A DNA stretch of 64,000 nucleotides, taken from NCBI GenBank assembly GCA_040880025.1, contig JBBDJD010000010.1, forward strand, positions 248,001-312,000. Reading direction: 5' to 3'. The position numbers and the translations under genes are program-made. Below are positions 9,248 through 17,921 of the stretch, in pieces; position 1 is the stretch's first letter; each line of letters begins with the position of its first letter. The notes beneath the pieces are model-generated. The model was given only the letters and a program-made list of their open reading frames with translations. It ran no database searches and had not been told where the DNA came from. The DNA comes from RCIO01 sp040880025. Its GTDB lineage: Bacteria; Pseudomonadota; Alphaproteobacteria; Rhizobiales; Rhizobiaceae.

Positions 9248-10588
9248 CTATGTCGGCGGGGTGCCGTTGTCGCCCAGCACCGCGCCCGCCAGATAGAGCG
9301 ATCCGCAAATCAGGATGCGCGGCGCTTCCTCCTCTTCGTCCGCGGTGTCGCGCAGAAGCTTCAGCGCGTTTTCGACCGAGGAAACAGGTTCGGCCGACAG
9401 GCCGGCATCCATGGCCCGCGTCGCCAGTTCCGCAGGCGACAAACCCGCCTCGCTCGAGGTGACCGGCACGGTGAAGACATGCCGCGCAATGCCCTCGAAG
9501 GCGTGAAAGAAGCCGCTTTGATCCTTGGTATTCAGCATACCGGCGATCAGGAACAGCGGACGCGAAAGCTTGTCTTCCTCGCCTGCCAGCGCCTCGGCGA
9601 TCACGATTCCGGCGCCCGGATTGTGGCCGCCGTCGAGCCAGATGTCGGCCCCTTCCGGAGCAAAATCCCACAGCCTGCCCGCCGGCAGCTTCTGCAGCCT
9701 TCCCGGCCAATAGGCCTTCTGCATCGCCTCGTTGGCCGCACGGTGATCGACGGCAAACCCTGCGGCGCGCACGGCCGCGATCGCCGCCGCCGCGTTGGCG
9801 AGCTGATGTCTGCCGTGCAGGTTGGGCAGGCGCAGATCCATCAGCCCATGATCGTCCTGGTAGACAAGCCGGCCGTTTTCCTCATGAGCCAGGAAATCGG
9901 TCCCATAGACGATGACCGGCGCCCCGACCCGCTGGGCGGTCTCGACAAGCACGGCGCGCGCGTAATCATTGTCCTGCGCGCCGATGACCACCGGCGCGCC
10001 TGGCTTGATGATGCCGGCCTTCTCGGCCGCAATCAGCTCCACCCGGTCGCCGAGAAAGGCCTCATGGTCGAGCGATATGGGCATGATCAGCGAGACGGCG
10101 GGCTTGTCGATGACGTTGGTTGCGTCGAAACGTCCGCCGAGCCCCACCTCCATGATCGCGGCGTCTGCCGGGTGTTCGGAAAACAGCAGGAAAGCCACCG
10201 CGGTCAGTATTTCGAATACGGTGACGGCATCCTCGCGATTGACTTCCGCGGCGCGGTGGATCGCCTCCGCAAGAACGGCGTCCGACACCAGTTTGCCGCC
10301 GCCTTCCGCACCCAGCCGGTAGCGCTCGTGCCAGCGCACCAGATGCGGCGAGGTGTGCACGTGCACGCTATGCCCCGCCGCTTCGAGCAACGCGCGCCCG
10401 AATGCCGCCGCCGAACCCTTGCCGTTGGTTCCGGCGATATGGATTACCGGCGGCAGGCGTCGTTCGGGATTACCGAGCCGGTCGAGCAGGCGCTTTATGC
10501 GATCGAGCGAAAGGTCGTATCCTTTCGGATGCAATGACATCAGCCGATCGATTTCCTGGTCGGCGGTAAGGGTTTTCATGTCGGTCAT
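9248..10588 (-). CDS. folC: Bifunctional folylpolyglutamate synthase/dihydrofolate synthase
   Basis: A 446-residue Mur-ligase-fold enzyme that adds glutamate to dihydropteroate and tetrahydrofolates. The ATP loop is HIAGTNGKGSAAAF near residue 50; DATNVIDKPAV and ISLDHEAFLGD follow as the folate/metal-binding segments; WLDGGHNPGA marks the glutamate-ligase C-terminal domain. The frame is open far upstream, but those residues fall in accD and are low-complexity. MTDMKTLTADQEID is the natural start; ATG at 10579 (MKTLTA) is a near alternative. It lies 40 bases after accD and closes the trp-accD-folC transcription unit. Confidence 0.95.
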   Translation of the reverse strand: MTDMKTLTADQEIDRLMSLHPKGYDLSLDRIKRLLDRLGNPERRLPPVIHIAGTNGKGSAAAFGRALLEAAGHSVHVHTSPHLVRWHERYRLGAEGGGKLVSDAVLAEAIHRAAEVNREDAVTVFEILTAVAFLLFSEHPADAAIMEVGLGGRFDATNVIDKPAVSLIMPISLDHEAFLGDRVELIAAEKAGIIKPGAPVVIGAQDNDYARAVLVETAQRVGAPVIVYGTDFLAHEENGRLVYQDDHGLMDLRLPNLHGRHQLANAAAAIAAVRAAGFAVDHRAANEAMQKAYWPGRLQKLPAGRLWDFAPEGADIWLDGGHNPGAGIVIAEALAGEEDKLSRPLFLIAGMLNTKDQSGFFHAFEGIARHVFTVPVTSSEAGLSPAELATRAMDAGLSAEPVSSVENALKLLRDTADEEEEAPRILICGSLYLAGAVLGDNGTPPT

Positions 10589-10628
10589 GTCCGCGAGGAG
10601 CCGGACTAGGGGTCCGGCGGCAGGGCGA

Positions 10629-11564
10629 TCAGGTGGAGGCTTCTTCGGAAGGAGCGGGTTCGGGCGCGGGCAGTGCGGGAGTTTCCGGCTCCGCCGCCGC
10701 CTTCCCTTCGGGCAACGGATTCTTGAGCAGGATGCGCAGCACGCGGGCAACCGTGGCCTTCAATTCGAGGCGCGAGACCACCATGTCGACCATGCCGTGC
10801 TCCATCAGATATTCGGCACGCTGGAAGCCCTCGGGCAGTTTCTCGCGGATCGTCTGCTCGATCACGCGGGGACCGGCGAAGCCGATCAGCGCGCCCGGCT
10901 CGGCGATATGGATGTCGCCCAGCATGGCGTAGGAGGCAGTCACGCCGCCGGTCGTCGGGTTGGTCAGCACCACGACATAGGGCAGGCCGGCTTCCTTCAG
11001 GCGGTCGACAGCCACGGTGGTGCGCGGAAGCTGCATTAGCGACAGGATGCCCTCCTGCATGCGCGCACCGCCGGATGCCGCGAACAGCACCATCGGACGC
11101 TTCATCTCCAGCGCCGTCTCGAACGCCTTGATGATGGTTTCGCCTGCCGCCATGCCGAGCGAGCCGCCCATGAAGGAGAAATCCTGTACCACGGCCACGA
11201 TCGGCAGATCCTCGATCGCACCATGCGTGGCGACAACGGCGTCTTCCAGAGAGGTCTTGGTCCGGGCTTCCTTCAGTCGGTCGACATAACGTTTCTCGTC
11301 GCGAAAGCGCAGCGGATCGACGGCAACTTTCGGGTTCTCCAACACTTCATAGGCGCCGTCGTCATAAAAGTGCTGCAGCCGCTCCTTCGCAGAAATGCGC
11401 ATGTGGTGACCGGAGGACGGAATGACGTACTGGTTTTCCTCAAGATCCTTGTGGAACACCATCTCGCCGGTCTCGGGATCCTTGATCCAGAGGTTGTCCG
11501 GGATGTCGCGCCGGCCCAGCATAGAGTTGATCTTGGGGCGGACGAAATTGGCGATCCAGTTCAT
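10629..11564 (-). CDS. accD: Acetyl-CoA carboxylase carboxyltransferase subunit beta
   Basis: A 311-residue AccD, which with AccA transfers the carboxyl group from biotin to acetyl-CoA in fatty-acid synthesis. The crotonase-type core is clear (VVQDFSFMGGSLGMAAGE, FAASGGARMQEG, VVLTNPTTGGVTASYA). The N-terminal segment that is a four-Cys zinc ribbon in E. coli aligns here as WIKDPETGEMVF ... VIPSSGHHMR and contains no cysteine at all. Loss of most of these cysteines is, from memory, usual in Rhizobiales. The C-terminus is a Pro/Ala/Glu-rich tail. The gene lies between trpA and folC, the standard alphaproteobacterial order. Confidence 0.95.
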   Translation of the reverse strand: MNWIANFVRPKINSMLGRRDIPDNLWIKDPETGEMVFHKDLEENQYVIPSSGHHMRISAKERLQHFYDDGAYEVLENPKVAVDPLRFRDEKRYVDRLKEARTKTSLEDAVVATHGAIEDLPIVAVVQDFSFMGGSLGMAAGETIIKAFETALEMKRPMVLFAASGGARMQEGILSLMQLPRTTVAVDRLKEAGLPYVVVLTNPTTGGVTASYAMLGDIHIAEPGALIGFAGPRVIEQTIREKLPEGFQRAEYLMEHGMVDMVVSRLELKATVARVLRILLKNPLPEGKAAAEPETPALPAPEPAPSEEAST

Positions 11565-11634
11565 CGCTGGTCTCCTTGTCGGAAGCGGGTTCGCCTCATG
11601 CGGTGGCGCGTCTCACCATAGGTGGAGAAACTTA

Positions 11635-11748
11635 GAGCATTTTGCAGCGAGGTGGAATCATCTCGCAACGCACAAATGCGGCTCAATCAATCTTATGGAC
11701 CATGTTCTTGTCCGAAAACCGGCAACCACTTTTCGGGAACATGGTCTA
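11635..11748. repeat. Mosaic palindromic repeat between trpA and accD
   Basis: Two adjoining imperfect palindromes fill most of the spacer. The first (11635-11684) has arms GAGCATTT and AAATGCGGCTC with inner GCGAG/CTCGC. The second (11698-11746) has perfect outer arms GACCATGTTC and GAACATGGTC and inner arms CCGAAAA and TTTTCGG. This matches my recollection of the dispersed intergenic palindromic elements of rhizobial genomes. It abuts the trpA stop and would fold in the trpA-accD transcript, possibly affecting mRNA stability or read-through. Confidence 0.7.
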
Positions 11749-12585
11749 CTGGGCCGGGGCAAGGCGGGACTGGCGCACACCCTGAGCAAGCCCGCTGACC
11801 AAGGTTGCCACGGCTTCGGCCGGGTCGGCTGTCTTCCTGCCGTCGGGCGAAAGCACGTTCGCGACGGCGTTGACGATCGCCGTGCCGACCACCACGCCGT
11901 CCGCTGAAGCGCCGATGGCGCGCGCCTGCTCGGCGGTCTTGACGCCGAAGCCGACGCAGACCGGCAGGTCTGTATGGCCCTTGATGCGCTTCACCGCCGC
12001 CGCGACCTTGGTCGTGTCGGGAAGCGCGGAGCCGGTGATGCCGGTCATGGAGACATAATAGACGAAGCCTGACGTGTTGTTCAGAACCTTGGGCAGCCGC
12101 TTGTCGTCGGTGGTCGGTGTCGCCAGCCGGATGAAATTGAGCCCGGCCTTGAGTGCGGGAATGCACAGCTCATCGTCCATCTCCGGTGGCAGGTCGACCA
12201 CGATCAGCCCGTCGATTCCCGCGGTCTTTGCGTCCTCGAGAAAGCGCTCCACGCCGTAGATGTAGATCGGGTTGTAATAGCCCATCAGCACAATCGGCGT
12301 GTCGTCGTCGCCGGCGCGGAATTCCGCCGCCATGCGAAGCGTTTTCACCAGCGTCTGCCCGCTCTTGAGCGCGCGCAGGCCGGCGGCCTGGATCGCCGGC
12401 CCGTCCGCCATCGGATCGGAAAACGGCATGCCAAGCTCGATCACGTCGGCGCCTGCCTTCGGTAGCGCCTTCATGATCGACAAAGAGGTGTCGTAATCCG
12501 GGTCGCCGCCCATGAAATAGGTGACGAGCGCCGGGCGCCCCTCCTCCTTCAGCGCCGCGAAGCGGCGGTCGATGCGTGTAGTCAT
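11746..12585 (-). CDS. trpA: Tryptophan synthase alpha chain
   Basis: A 279-residue TIM-barrel enzyme that cleaves indole-3-glycerol phosphate and channels indole to TrpB. The catalytic Glu and Asp segments are visible (VIELGMPFSDPMADGP near residue 50; VVDLPPE near 130), together with the phosphate-binding glycines (VGFGVKTAEQA and GVVVGTAIV). The ATG at 12585 starts MTTRIDRRF; an upstream in-frame ATG would add 11 residues without clear homology. It is the last trp gene of the unit and is followed by a mosaic repeat and accD. Confidence 0.96.
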   Translation of the reverse strand: MTTRIDRRFAALKEEGRPALVTYFMGGDPDYDTSLSIMKALPKAGADVIELGMPFSDPMADGPAIQAAGLRALKSGQTLVKTLRMAAEFRAGDDDTPIVLMGYYNPIYIYGVERFLEDAKTAGIDGLIVVDLPPEMDDELCIPALKAGLNFIRLATPTTDDKRLPKVLNNTSGFVYYVSMTGITGSALPDTTKVAAAVKRIKGHTDLPVCVGFGVKTAEQARAIGASADGVVVGTAIVNAVANVLSPDGRKTADPAEAVATLVSGLAQGVRQSRLAPAQ

Positions 12586-12622
12586 GCGTGTTCCCTGTTC
12601 GCCCGGCGGGTATGGCATTCGA

Positions 12623-12862
12623 TCATTCGGCGTGCTCGCGCACCTGGATGGAGACCGCGAAGGCGTAGAACCCGTCGCGGGCGATGCGGGTCATCGCCTC
12701 GCCGCCGTCGAAGGCGATGCGCTTGGCGTCGTCATCGGGGATTTTGGTGATCAAAGCGAGGTTGCTGCTTTCACGGATACCCTTCGGGTTTTCACGCGTG
12801 TCGTCGGCCCTGATCGCGACATAGTGCTGCGGGTTCTGCTTCGAACGGTAGATTTCGAACAT
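12623..12862 (-). CDS. Small conserved-looking protein inside the trpB-trpA spacer
   Basis: A 79-residue acidic/basic soluble protein (MFEIYRSKQNPQHYVAIRADD...) with no recognised domain, signal peptide or membrane segment. It lies in the same direction as, and tightly between, trpB (39 bases) and trpA (37 bases), so it is almost certainly co-transcribed with them. Codon use looks like that of its neighbours. I do not know a function; the position suggests a lineage-specific member of the trp unit. Confidence 0.7.
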   Translation of the reverse strand: MFEIYRSKQNPQHYVAIRADDTRENPKGIRESSNLALITKIPDDDAKRIAFDGGEAMTRIARDGFYAFAVSIQVREHAE

Positions 12863-12901
12863 GGCTGGCTTGCCTCCCGGCTGATTGCGGCTTCGCCGAT
12901 A

Positions 12902-14122
12902 TTATAGCTCATGCCCCAGCAGCTTGCCGACAGTGAACACGTCCTTGTCGCCGCGGCCGCACAGGTTCATCACGATAATCTGGTCTCGTGCCATTTTCGG
13001 CGCGCGCTTGATCACCTCGGCCAGCGCATGGGCCGGCTCGAGCGCGGGGATGATGCCCTCGACGCGGGTGAGAAGCTGGAACGCCTCCAGGGCCTCGGTA
13101 TCCATGATCGGCACATACTCGACCCGGCCGCTCTCCTTCAGCCACGAATGTTCGGGGCCGATGCCGGGATAGTCGAGGCCGGCCGAGATCGAATGGCCGT
13201 CCTTGATCTGGCCGTCCTCGTTCTGCAGCAGATAGGTGCGGTTGCCGTGCAGCACACCGGGCTTGCCGGCGGTCAGCGAGGCGCAGTGCTCGTCGCCCGA
13301 AAGCCCCTTGCCGCCAGCTTCCACGCCGACGATCTCGACGGTTTGATCGTCGAGGAAGGGGTGGAACAGGCCGATCGCGTTGGAGCCGCCGCCGACGGCG
13401 GCCACCAGCATGTCGGGCAGCCGGCCCTCGGCCTCCATCATCTGTTCGCGCACCTCGCGCCCGATGACGGACTGGAACTCGCGCACCAGCTCCGGATAGG
13501 GATGCGGGCCGGCGGCGGTGCCGATCAAATAGTAGGTGTCCTCGACATTGGTCACCCAGTCCCTGAGCGCCTCGTTCATGGCGTCCTTGAGCGTCCCGTG
13601 GCCGGAATTCACCGGCCGCACTTCCGCGCCCAGCAGCTTCATGCGGAACACGTTGGGCGCTTGGCGCTCGACATCGGTGGCGCCCATATAGACCACGCAG
13701 GGAAAGCCGAACCGCGCCGCGACGGTGGCCGAGGCCACGCCGTGCTGGCCAGCGCCCGTTTCCGCGATGATGCGGGTCTTGCCCATGCGCCTGGCCAGCA
13801 GGATCTGGCCGAGGCAGTTGTTGATCTTGTGCGAGCCGGTATGGTTGAGCTCGTCGCGCTTGAAATAGATTTTCGCGCCGCCGAGTTCCTCTGTCAGCCG
13901 CTCGGCGAAATAGAGCGGCGATGGCCGGCCGGTATAGTGCTTGTTGAGGTGCTCGATCTCGGTCTTGAAAGCCGGATCGTCCCGGGCCTCGTTCCAGTGC
14001 TTTTCGAGGTCGAGGATCAGCGGCATCAGCGTTTCGGCGACGAAACGGCCGCCGAATATTCCGAACATGCCCTGATCGTCGGGTCCTGTGCGGAAGGAAT
14101 TGGGCAGTGCCGGCTTGTTCAT
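12902..14122 (-). CDS. trpB: Tryptophan synthase beta chain
   Basis: A 406-residue PLP enzyme condensing indole with serine. The Schiff-base lysine is K99 in HTGSHKINN; the phosphate-binding glycine loop is VAAVGGGSNAIG, and the C-terminal NLCGRGDKD contacts the cofactor. Length and all landmarks are normal. It follows trpF by 24 bases on the minus strand; a small unknown gene separates it from trpA. Confidence 0.97.
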   Translation of the reverse strand: MNKPALPNSFRTGPDDQGMFGIFGGRFVAETLMPLILDLEKHWNEARDDPAFKTEIEHLNKHYTGRPSPLYFAERLTEELGGAKIYFKRDELNHTGSHKINNCLGQILLARRMGKTRIIAETGAGQHGVASATVAARFGFPCVVYMGATDVERQAPNVFRMKLLGAEVRPVNSGHGTLKDAMNEALRDWVTNVEDTYYLIGTAAGPHPYPELVREFQSVIGREVREQMMEAEGRLPDMLVAAVGGGSNAIGLFHPFLDDQTVEIVGVEAGGKGLSGDEHCASLTAGKPGVLHGNRTYLLQNEDGQIKDGHSISAGLDYPGIGPEHSWLKESGRVEYVPIMDTEALEAFQLLTRVEGIIPALEPAHALAEVIKRAPKMARDQIIVMNLCGRGDKDVFTVGKLLGHEL

Positions 14123-14146
14123 GGCCGATCTCCTGACTGTGGGCAG

Positions 14147-14806
14147 TCAGGCGGCGCGAACTTTCTGCGCGTCCTGAACGGCCCGGAAAAAACTCTCGAT
14201 CAGCCCCGCATCCTTGACGCCCGGCGCGCTTTCGACGCCGGAGGAAATGTCTATCCCGGGCGGGTTCGCCAGTCGCAGGGCATCGCCGATATTGGCGGCG
14301 TTGAGCCCACCGGAAAGCATGTAGTCGACGTCCGCGTCAAGGGCGGCCAGAAGCTGCCAGTCGAAGGCGACGCCATTGCCGCCGGGAAGCTCGGAACCTT
14401 TCGGCGGTTTGGCGTCGAGCAGAAGCCGGTCGGCGACCTCCATATATGGCTTCGCCCTGTCGAGATCGGCGGCTTCCGAAATCGCCAGCGCCTTCATCAC
14501 CGGCAGGCTGTAGCGCTGCCTGATCACCGCGACGCGCTCGGGCGTTTCGCGCCCGTGAAGCTGCAGCATGTCCGGTGACATGGCCGAGACGATCTCATCG
14601 AGAAAGGCGTTGTCGGCATCGACGCTGACCGCGACGGCCTCGGCCCGGCCGCGCGCGGCGAGGCGCAATTCCCCGGCCAGTTCGGGCGCGATAAATCGCG
14701 GGCTTTTGGCGTAGAAAATGAACCCGATATGCGATGCGCCGCCGTCAAGCGCGGCGGCCAGCGCCTCGGCGGTCTTCAACCCGCATATCTTGATGTCGAG
14801 TGTCAT
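14147..14806 (-). CDS. trpF: Phosphoribosylanthranilate isomerase
   Basis: A 219-residue TIM-barrel isomerase of tryptophan synthesis. It starts with MTLDIKICGLKTAEAL, where the Cys of KICGL is the general base, and has QLHGRETPE, the catalytic Asp segment around DADVDYMLSGGLNAANI, and the C-terminal IDISSGVESAPGVKD phosphate site. It is the first trp gene of the minus-strand unit; the lipoprotein gene upstream on the same strand ends 39 bases before it. Confidence 0.96.
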   Translation of the reverse strand: MTLDIKICGLKTAEALAAALDGGASHIGFIFYAKSPRFIAPELAGELRLAARGRAEAVAVSVDADNAFLDEIVSAMSPDMLQLHGRETPERVAVIRQRYSLPVMKALAISEAADLDRAKPYMEVADRLLLDAKPPKGSELPGGNGVAFDWQLLAALDADVDYMLSGGLNAANIGDALRLANPPGIDISSGVESAPGVKDAGLIESFFRAVQDAQKVRAA

Positions 14807-14845
14807 GCGTCACGAAATACCGCGCCTGCGGACCGGAGTCGAGAT

Positions 14846-15400
14846 TCAACCGCTGGTGAGGGCAGGCGGCACGGCCGCCGGACCCCATGACGAAATCGGC
14901 TGGCCGTCGGAGGTGCGCACCACCTGATCGTAGATGGCGAGCGACTGCGCCGGCGTCTCGCCGTCCTCGCAGCTTTGCACGATGCCGTAGAAATAGCCGA
15001 CGCATTTGTTGGTCTCGCCCGGCACGATGCCGATCGCCATGTCCTTGACGACGCCGTCCGGGCCGACCCGGAAATAGGCCAGCCGGTATTCGTAGCGGAC
15101 CTTCTCGCTCCGCTTGATGAAGCCGAAGTCGGTCGTCGTGCTCGCCGCGCCATAGCGCTTGATGTGCCGGTGCACGATTTCGCCGGAAGCGAGCGGGTAG
15201 GAGCCGATCGGCTGGCCGTATATCTTGACCCGGCCGAGCGAGTCTTCCTTGAAATCCGGTGTCGCGGCAACCTCGGCATAGGGTTTGCCGATCGCGTAGC
15301 GCGAGAACTGGCGGTTGGAAAAGTCCTGCACGCTTTGCGGCGCCTGACACCCCGCCAGAAGCAGAGCGGCGGCGAACAAGCCAATGATCTTGTAGTTCAA
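14846..15400 (-). CDS. Small outer-membrane or periplasmic lipoprotein, TTG start
   Basis: A 184-residue protein with a short hydrophobic leader and the lipobox LLAGC (LFAAALLLAGCQAP), so it should be lipidated at Cys and exported. The remainder has no recognised domain. No ATG is available in this frame near the leader. The best start is TTG at 15400, preceded by GGGGGA at suitable spacing and giving MNYKIIGLFAAAL. It lies between the YgjP-like gene and trpF. Function unknown. Confidence 0.72.
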   Translation of the reverse strand: MNYKIIGLFAAALLLAGCQAPQSVQDFSNRQFSRYAIGKPYAEVAATPDFKEDSLGRVKIYGQPIGSYPLASGEIVHRHIKRYGAASTTTDFGFIKRSEKVRYEYRLAYFRVGPDGVVKDMAIGIVPGETNKCVGYFYGIVQSCEDGETPAQSLAIYDQVVRTSDGQPISSWGPAAVPPALTSG

Positions 15401-15477
15401 TGCAACATCCCCCGTGCCCGAACGAGGGAAGCATACAGGCAGGTTTGCGAAAGGGAAGCTGGATCGCGCGGCAAAGG

Positions 15478-16230
15478 TTAGCCAAACCCGATCGCCTGCA
15501 GCGCCGAGCCGTTCCTCTTGAGCCAGGCCTTGGCCTCGTCGGTGCGCGGGCACAGCTCGCGGCACAGCTTCCAGAATTTCGGCCCGTGGTTCATCTCGAT
15601 CAGATGCGCGACCTCGTGGGCGACGAGGTAGTCGATCACCGCGCCGGGCGCCATTGCGATGCGCCAGGAGAAGGACAGCGACCCGTCCGAGGTGCACGAG
15701 CCCCAGCGCGAGGTCGTATCCCTGAAGCGCACCGACTTGGCCCGGCGACCGACCGTCGCGGTGTGTTTGGCCACCAGCGCCTCGATCTCGTGCTTCGCCT
15801 CGCGCTTGAGGAAATCGGAGACCCGGCGCGGCAGATGCCGGCGGTCGCCGTGCACGATCAGAACCGGCCCGTCCTCTGCGGCTGAAATTTCGGCAATGCC
15901 GCGCTTGTCCGGTTCATGAACGATCAGATGCGGCACGCCACGTACCGGCACCTTTATGCCAGGCCTGACTTGCGGCTGGTCTGGCAGTTTTGCGAGGCGC
16001 TGTTCCAGCCAGCCGCGATGGCGCTCCAGGAAACGGTCGACCTCGCGCTGCGAGATACCGGGCGGCACGGTCATGCGCAGCCCGGTCCCGCCCGCCGCGA
16101 TCCTCAACGTCAGCCGCGTGGCTCGGTCGTTTTCCACGATCCTGAGCGGCAGCGAGCGTCCCGCGACCTCATGGTCGCGCTCAAGCGGCTGTGCCGGTGC
16201 TTTCGATCTGCGAAGGAAGGCGAGGTTCAT
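15478..16230 (-). CDS. YgjP-like (DUF45) zinc metallopeptidase
   Basis: A 250-residue protein with the zincin motif HEVAHLIEMNH: H205, E206 and H209, with a third His at 215. Upstream is SRWGSCTSDGSLSFSWR, a hallmark of the M48-related YgjP/SprT-like group. It is cytoplasmic, with no signal peptide. Members are annotated as metal-dependent hydrolases of uncertain substrate. Transcribed on the minus strand after the DUF2852 gene, with a strong terminator hairpin between the two. Confidence 0.88.
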   Translation of the reverse strand: MNLAFLRRSKAPAQPLERDHEVAGRSLPLRIVENDRATRLTLRIAAGGTGLRMTVPPGISQREVDRFLERHRGWLEQRLAKLPDQPQVRPGIKVPVRGVPHLIVHEPDKRGIAEISAAEDGPVLIVHGDRRHLPRRVSDFLKREAKHEIEALVAKHTATVGRRAKSVRFRDTTSRWGSCTSDGSLSFSWRIAMAPGAVIDYLVAHEVAHLIEMNHGPKFWKLCRELCPRTDEAKAWLKRNGSALQAIGFG

Positions 16231-16280
16231 GGCCGCAATTTAGCCGATTCGCGCGAAACGGGGATGAAATCAGTTGCCAC

Positions 16281-16310
16281 AAAGAAAAACGGCGCCCTGA
16301 GGCGCCGTTT
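16281..16310 (-). terminator. Rho-independent terminator of the DUF2852 gene
   Basis: Arms AAACGGCGCC and GGCGCCGTTT make a perfect 10-bp stem with a 4-base loop. On the minus strand it is followed by a U-rich run (TTTTCTTT). It begins 24 bases after the DUF2852 stop. Confidence 0.8.
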
Positions 16311-16333
16311 CGTGTCGACCATGCGGCTCGAAC

Positions 16334-16780
16334 TCAGTCGTCGAGCAGGCCTTCGCCCTTGTCCTTCTTCTTTTTCGAAGTCGGCGCAGGCGTCGATTTG
16401 GAGCGTTCGTTCATGAAGCGGTCGAACTCCTCCTGGTCCTTGGCCCGGCGCAGCTCGCGCAGGTACTCGTCGAACTGCTCGCGCATCTCGTCGAGCTTGC
16501 GGCGCTCTTCCTCGATGCGTTCGAGCTCGGCGGTGCGCCAGTCGTCGAATGCGACGTTGCCGGTGCGGGCATGGTAGCTGCGGTGATGGCTGCGGCGGCA
16601 GTTTGCGAACATGCCGTCCGTCGCCCTGTTCACATCGCGCTTGAACCCGTCGAGGCGGTCGCCCCACAGGATGTAGGCGAGCATGGCAAGGCCGAGCGGC
16701 CAGAACACCATGAAGCCTATCACCATCAGCGCGATGGTGGCCGGCGTCCAGGCAGGACGTATCAATGCGGAATTGGTCAT
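16334..16780 (-). CDS. DUF2852 membrane protein
   Basis: A 148-residue protein. Residues about 10-35 form a transmembrane helix (PATIALMVIGFMVFWPLGLAMLAYILW); a soluble part follows with a long charged coiled-coil-like helix (ERIEEERRKLDEMREQFDEYLREL) and a Lys-rich tail (SKKKKDKGEG). This architecture matches DUF2852, a family known mainly from Alphaproteobacteria and without known function. The ATG at 16780 places the membrane helix near the N-terminus; the frame is open upstream without plausible residues. Confidence 0.8.
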   Translation of the reverse strand: MTNSALIRPAWTPATIALMVIGFMVFWPLGLAMLAYILWGDRLDGFKRDVNRATDGMFANCRRSHHRSYHARTGNVAFDDWRTAELERIEEERRKLDEMREQFDEYLRELRRAKDQEEFDRFMNERSKSTPAPTSKKKKDKGEGLLDD

Positions 16781-16942
16781 CGTTACCCGTTCCCTGTCAG
16801 TGCTGGGCAGCCCTGTCCGGCTGCATGGATTCGAAATGGGAACGGTCCAGCGGGGTTTCAATAACGAAACCCGCAAAATCGGTCAGGCGACTGTAAACAA
16901 ACGGAATAATCGGATCGAAACGGGCGCGGCCCGGGCGCCCGG

Positions 16943-17716
16943 TTATGTGTGCAGTGCGATCAATCCTTCCACCGAGCGGGTCAGCAGCGCCAGATCCTGC
17001 GGCCGCGAGAGCCGGTGGTCGCCGTCGCGAATGAGCGTCAGCGTCACGTCGTCGGCCGGCAGATGCTCCACCAGCTTCTGCGCGTGCGCATGCGGCACGT
17101 CGGGATCGGCCATGCCCTGCAGGATATGCACCGGGCAATGCGTGTCGATCACGCCGGTCAGGACCCGGTTCTCGCGCCCGTCCTCGAACAGCGCCTTGGT
17201 ATAGATGTTGGGCTCGTCGGAATAGTCCGACGGCTCCTCGAAATAGCCCTGAGCGTCCAGAGCGGCGCGCTGTTCGACGGTGAGTGCGGGCTCCATCAGA
17301 TCGATTGTGAAATCCGGCGCCGGCGCGATCAGAAGCAATCCGGCGATGCGGCCGCTCCGGCCCGACTTGGCCTGTTCCTGCGCCATGCGGAGCGCGATCC
17401 AGCCGCCCATGGAGGAACCGACCAGTATTTGCGGGCCTTGCGTGACGCGATCGAATACGGCCTGGCTTTCAGCCAGCCAGCGCGAAATCGTGCCGTCCTC
17501 GAAGCGTCCGCCGGAAATGCCGTGGCCGGAATAGTCGTGCCGGGTGAAGGCATGACCGTTGCCGGCGGCCCATTGGTCCAGCACATCGGCCTTGGTGCCG
17601 GCCATGTCGGATTTGAACCCGCCCAGCCAGACCAGGCCCGGCGTCTTGCCCGTCCGGTGGCGCACGGCAATCGCATTGCCGCCGACATCGATGGTCTCGG
17701 ATTGCTCTTCGCTCAT
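16943..17716 (-). CDS. Alpha/beta hydrolase (ABHD10-like)
   Basis: A 257-residue serine hydrolase. The nucleophile elbow is GSSMGG with Ser102; the acid is probably in HILQGMADPDVPH, and the His lies in DGDHRLSR near the C-terminus. The oxyanion-side motif VWLGGFKSDM and HDYSGHGISGG resemble the ABHD10/acyl-thioesterase-like group. No signal peptide is seen. The ATG chosen gives MSEEQSETIDVGG; an ATG 33 bases upstream adds unlikely residues. The substrate is not evident from neighbours. Confidence 0.85.
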   Translation of the reverse strand: MSEEQSETIDVGGNAIAVRHRTGKTPGLVWLGGFKSDMAGTKADVLDQWAAGNGHAFTRHDYSGHGISGGRFEDGTISRWLAESQAVFDRVTQGPQILVGSSMGGWIALRMAQEQAKSGRSGRIAGLLLIAPAPDFTIDLMEPALTVEQRAALDAQGYFEEPSDYSDEPNIYTKALFEDGRENRVLTGVIDTHCPVHILQGMADPDVPHAHAQKLVEHLPADDVTLTLIRDGDHRLSRPQDLALLTRSVEGLIALHT

Positions 17717-17906
17717 GGCCTCATCCCTCCGGGCCGCCCTATCGCACAATGCCGCTTACGGGTGAAGGGCCGTATTCATGGCGCAATTCGGCGGAAATAA
17801 TGATTCCGCGAACGAACTATGCTATTGACTTGAGCGGCGGCGCCACCACATTGCGCGCCTCGCCGGGGATCAGTTCCCGGTTTCAGCGATTCAGGGTCAA
17901 CGGTAC

Positions 17907-17912
17907 AAGGAG
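17907..17912 (+). promoter_or_regulatory. Shine-Dalgarno site that fixes the infC ATT start
   Basis: AAGGAG stands 9 bases before the ATT at 17922 and no ATG, GTG or TTG is suitably placed. It supports the AUU initiation codon. Confidence 0.8.
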
Positions 17913-17921
17913 ACAACGACC

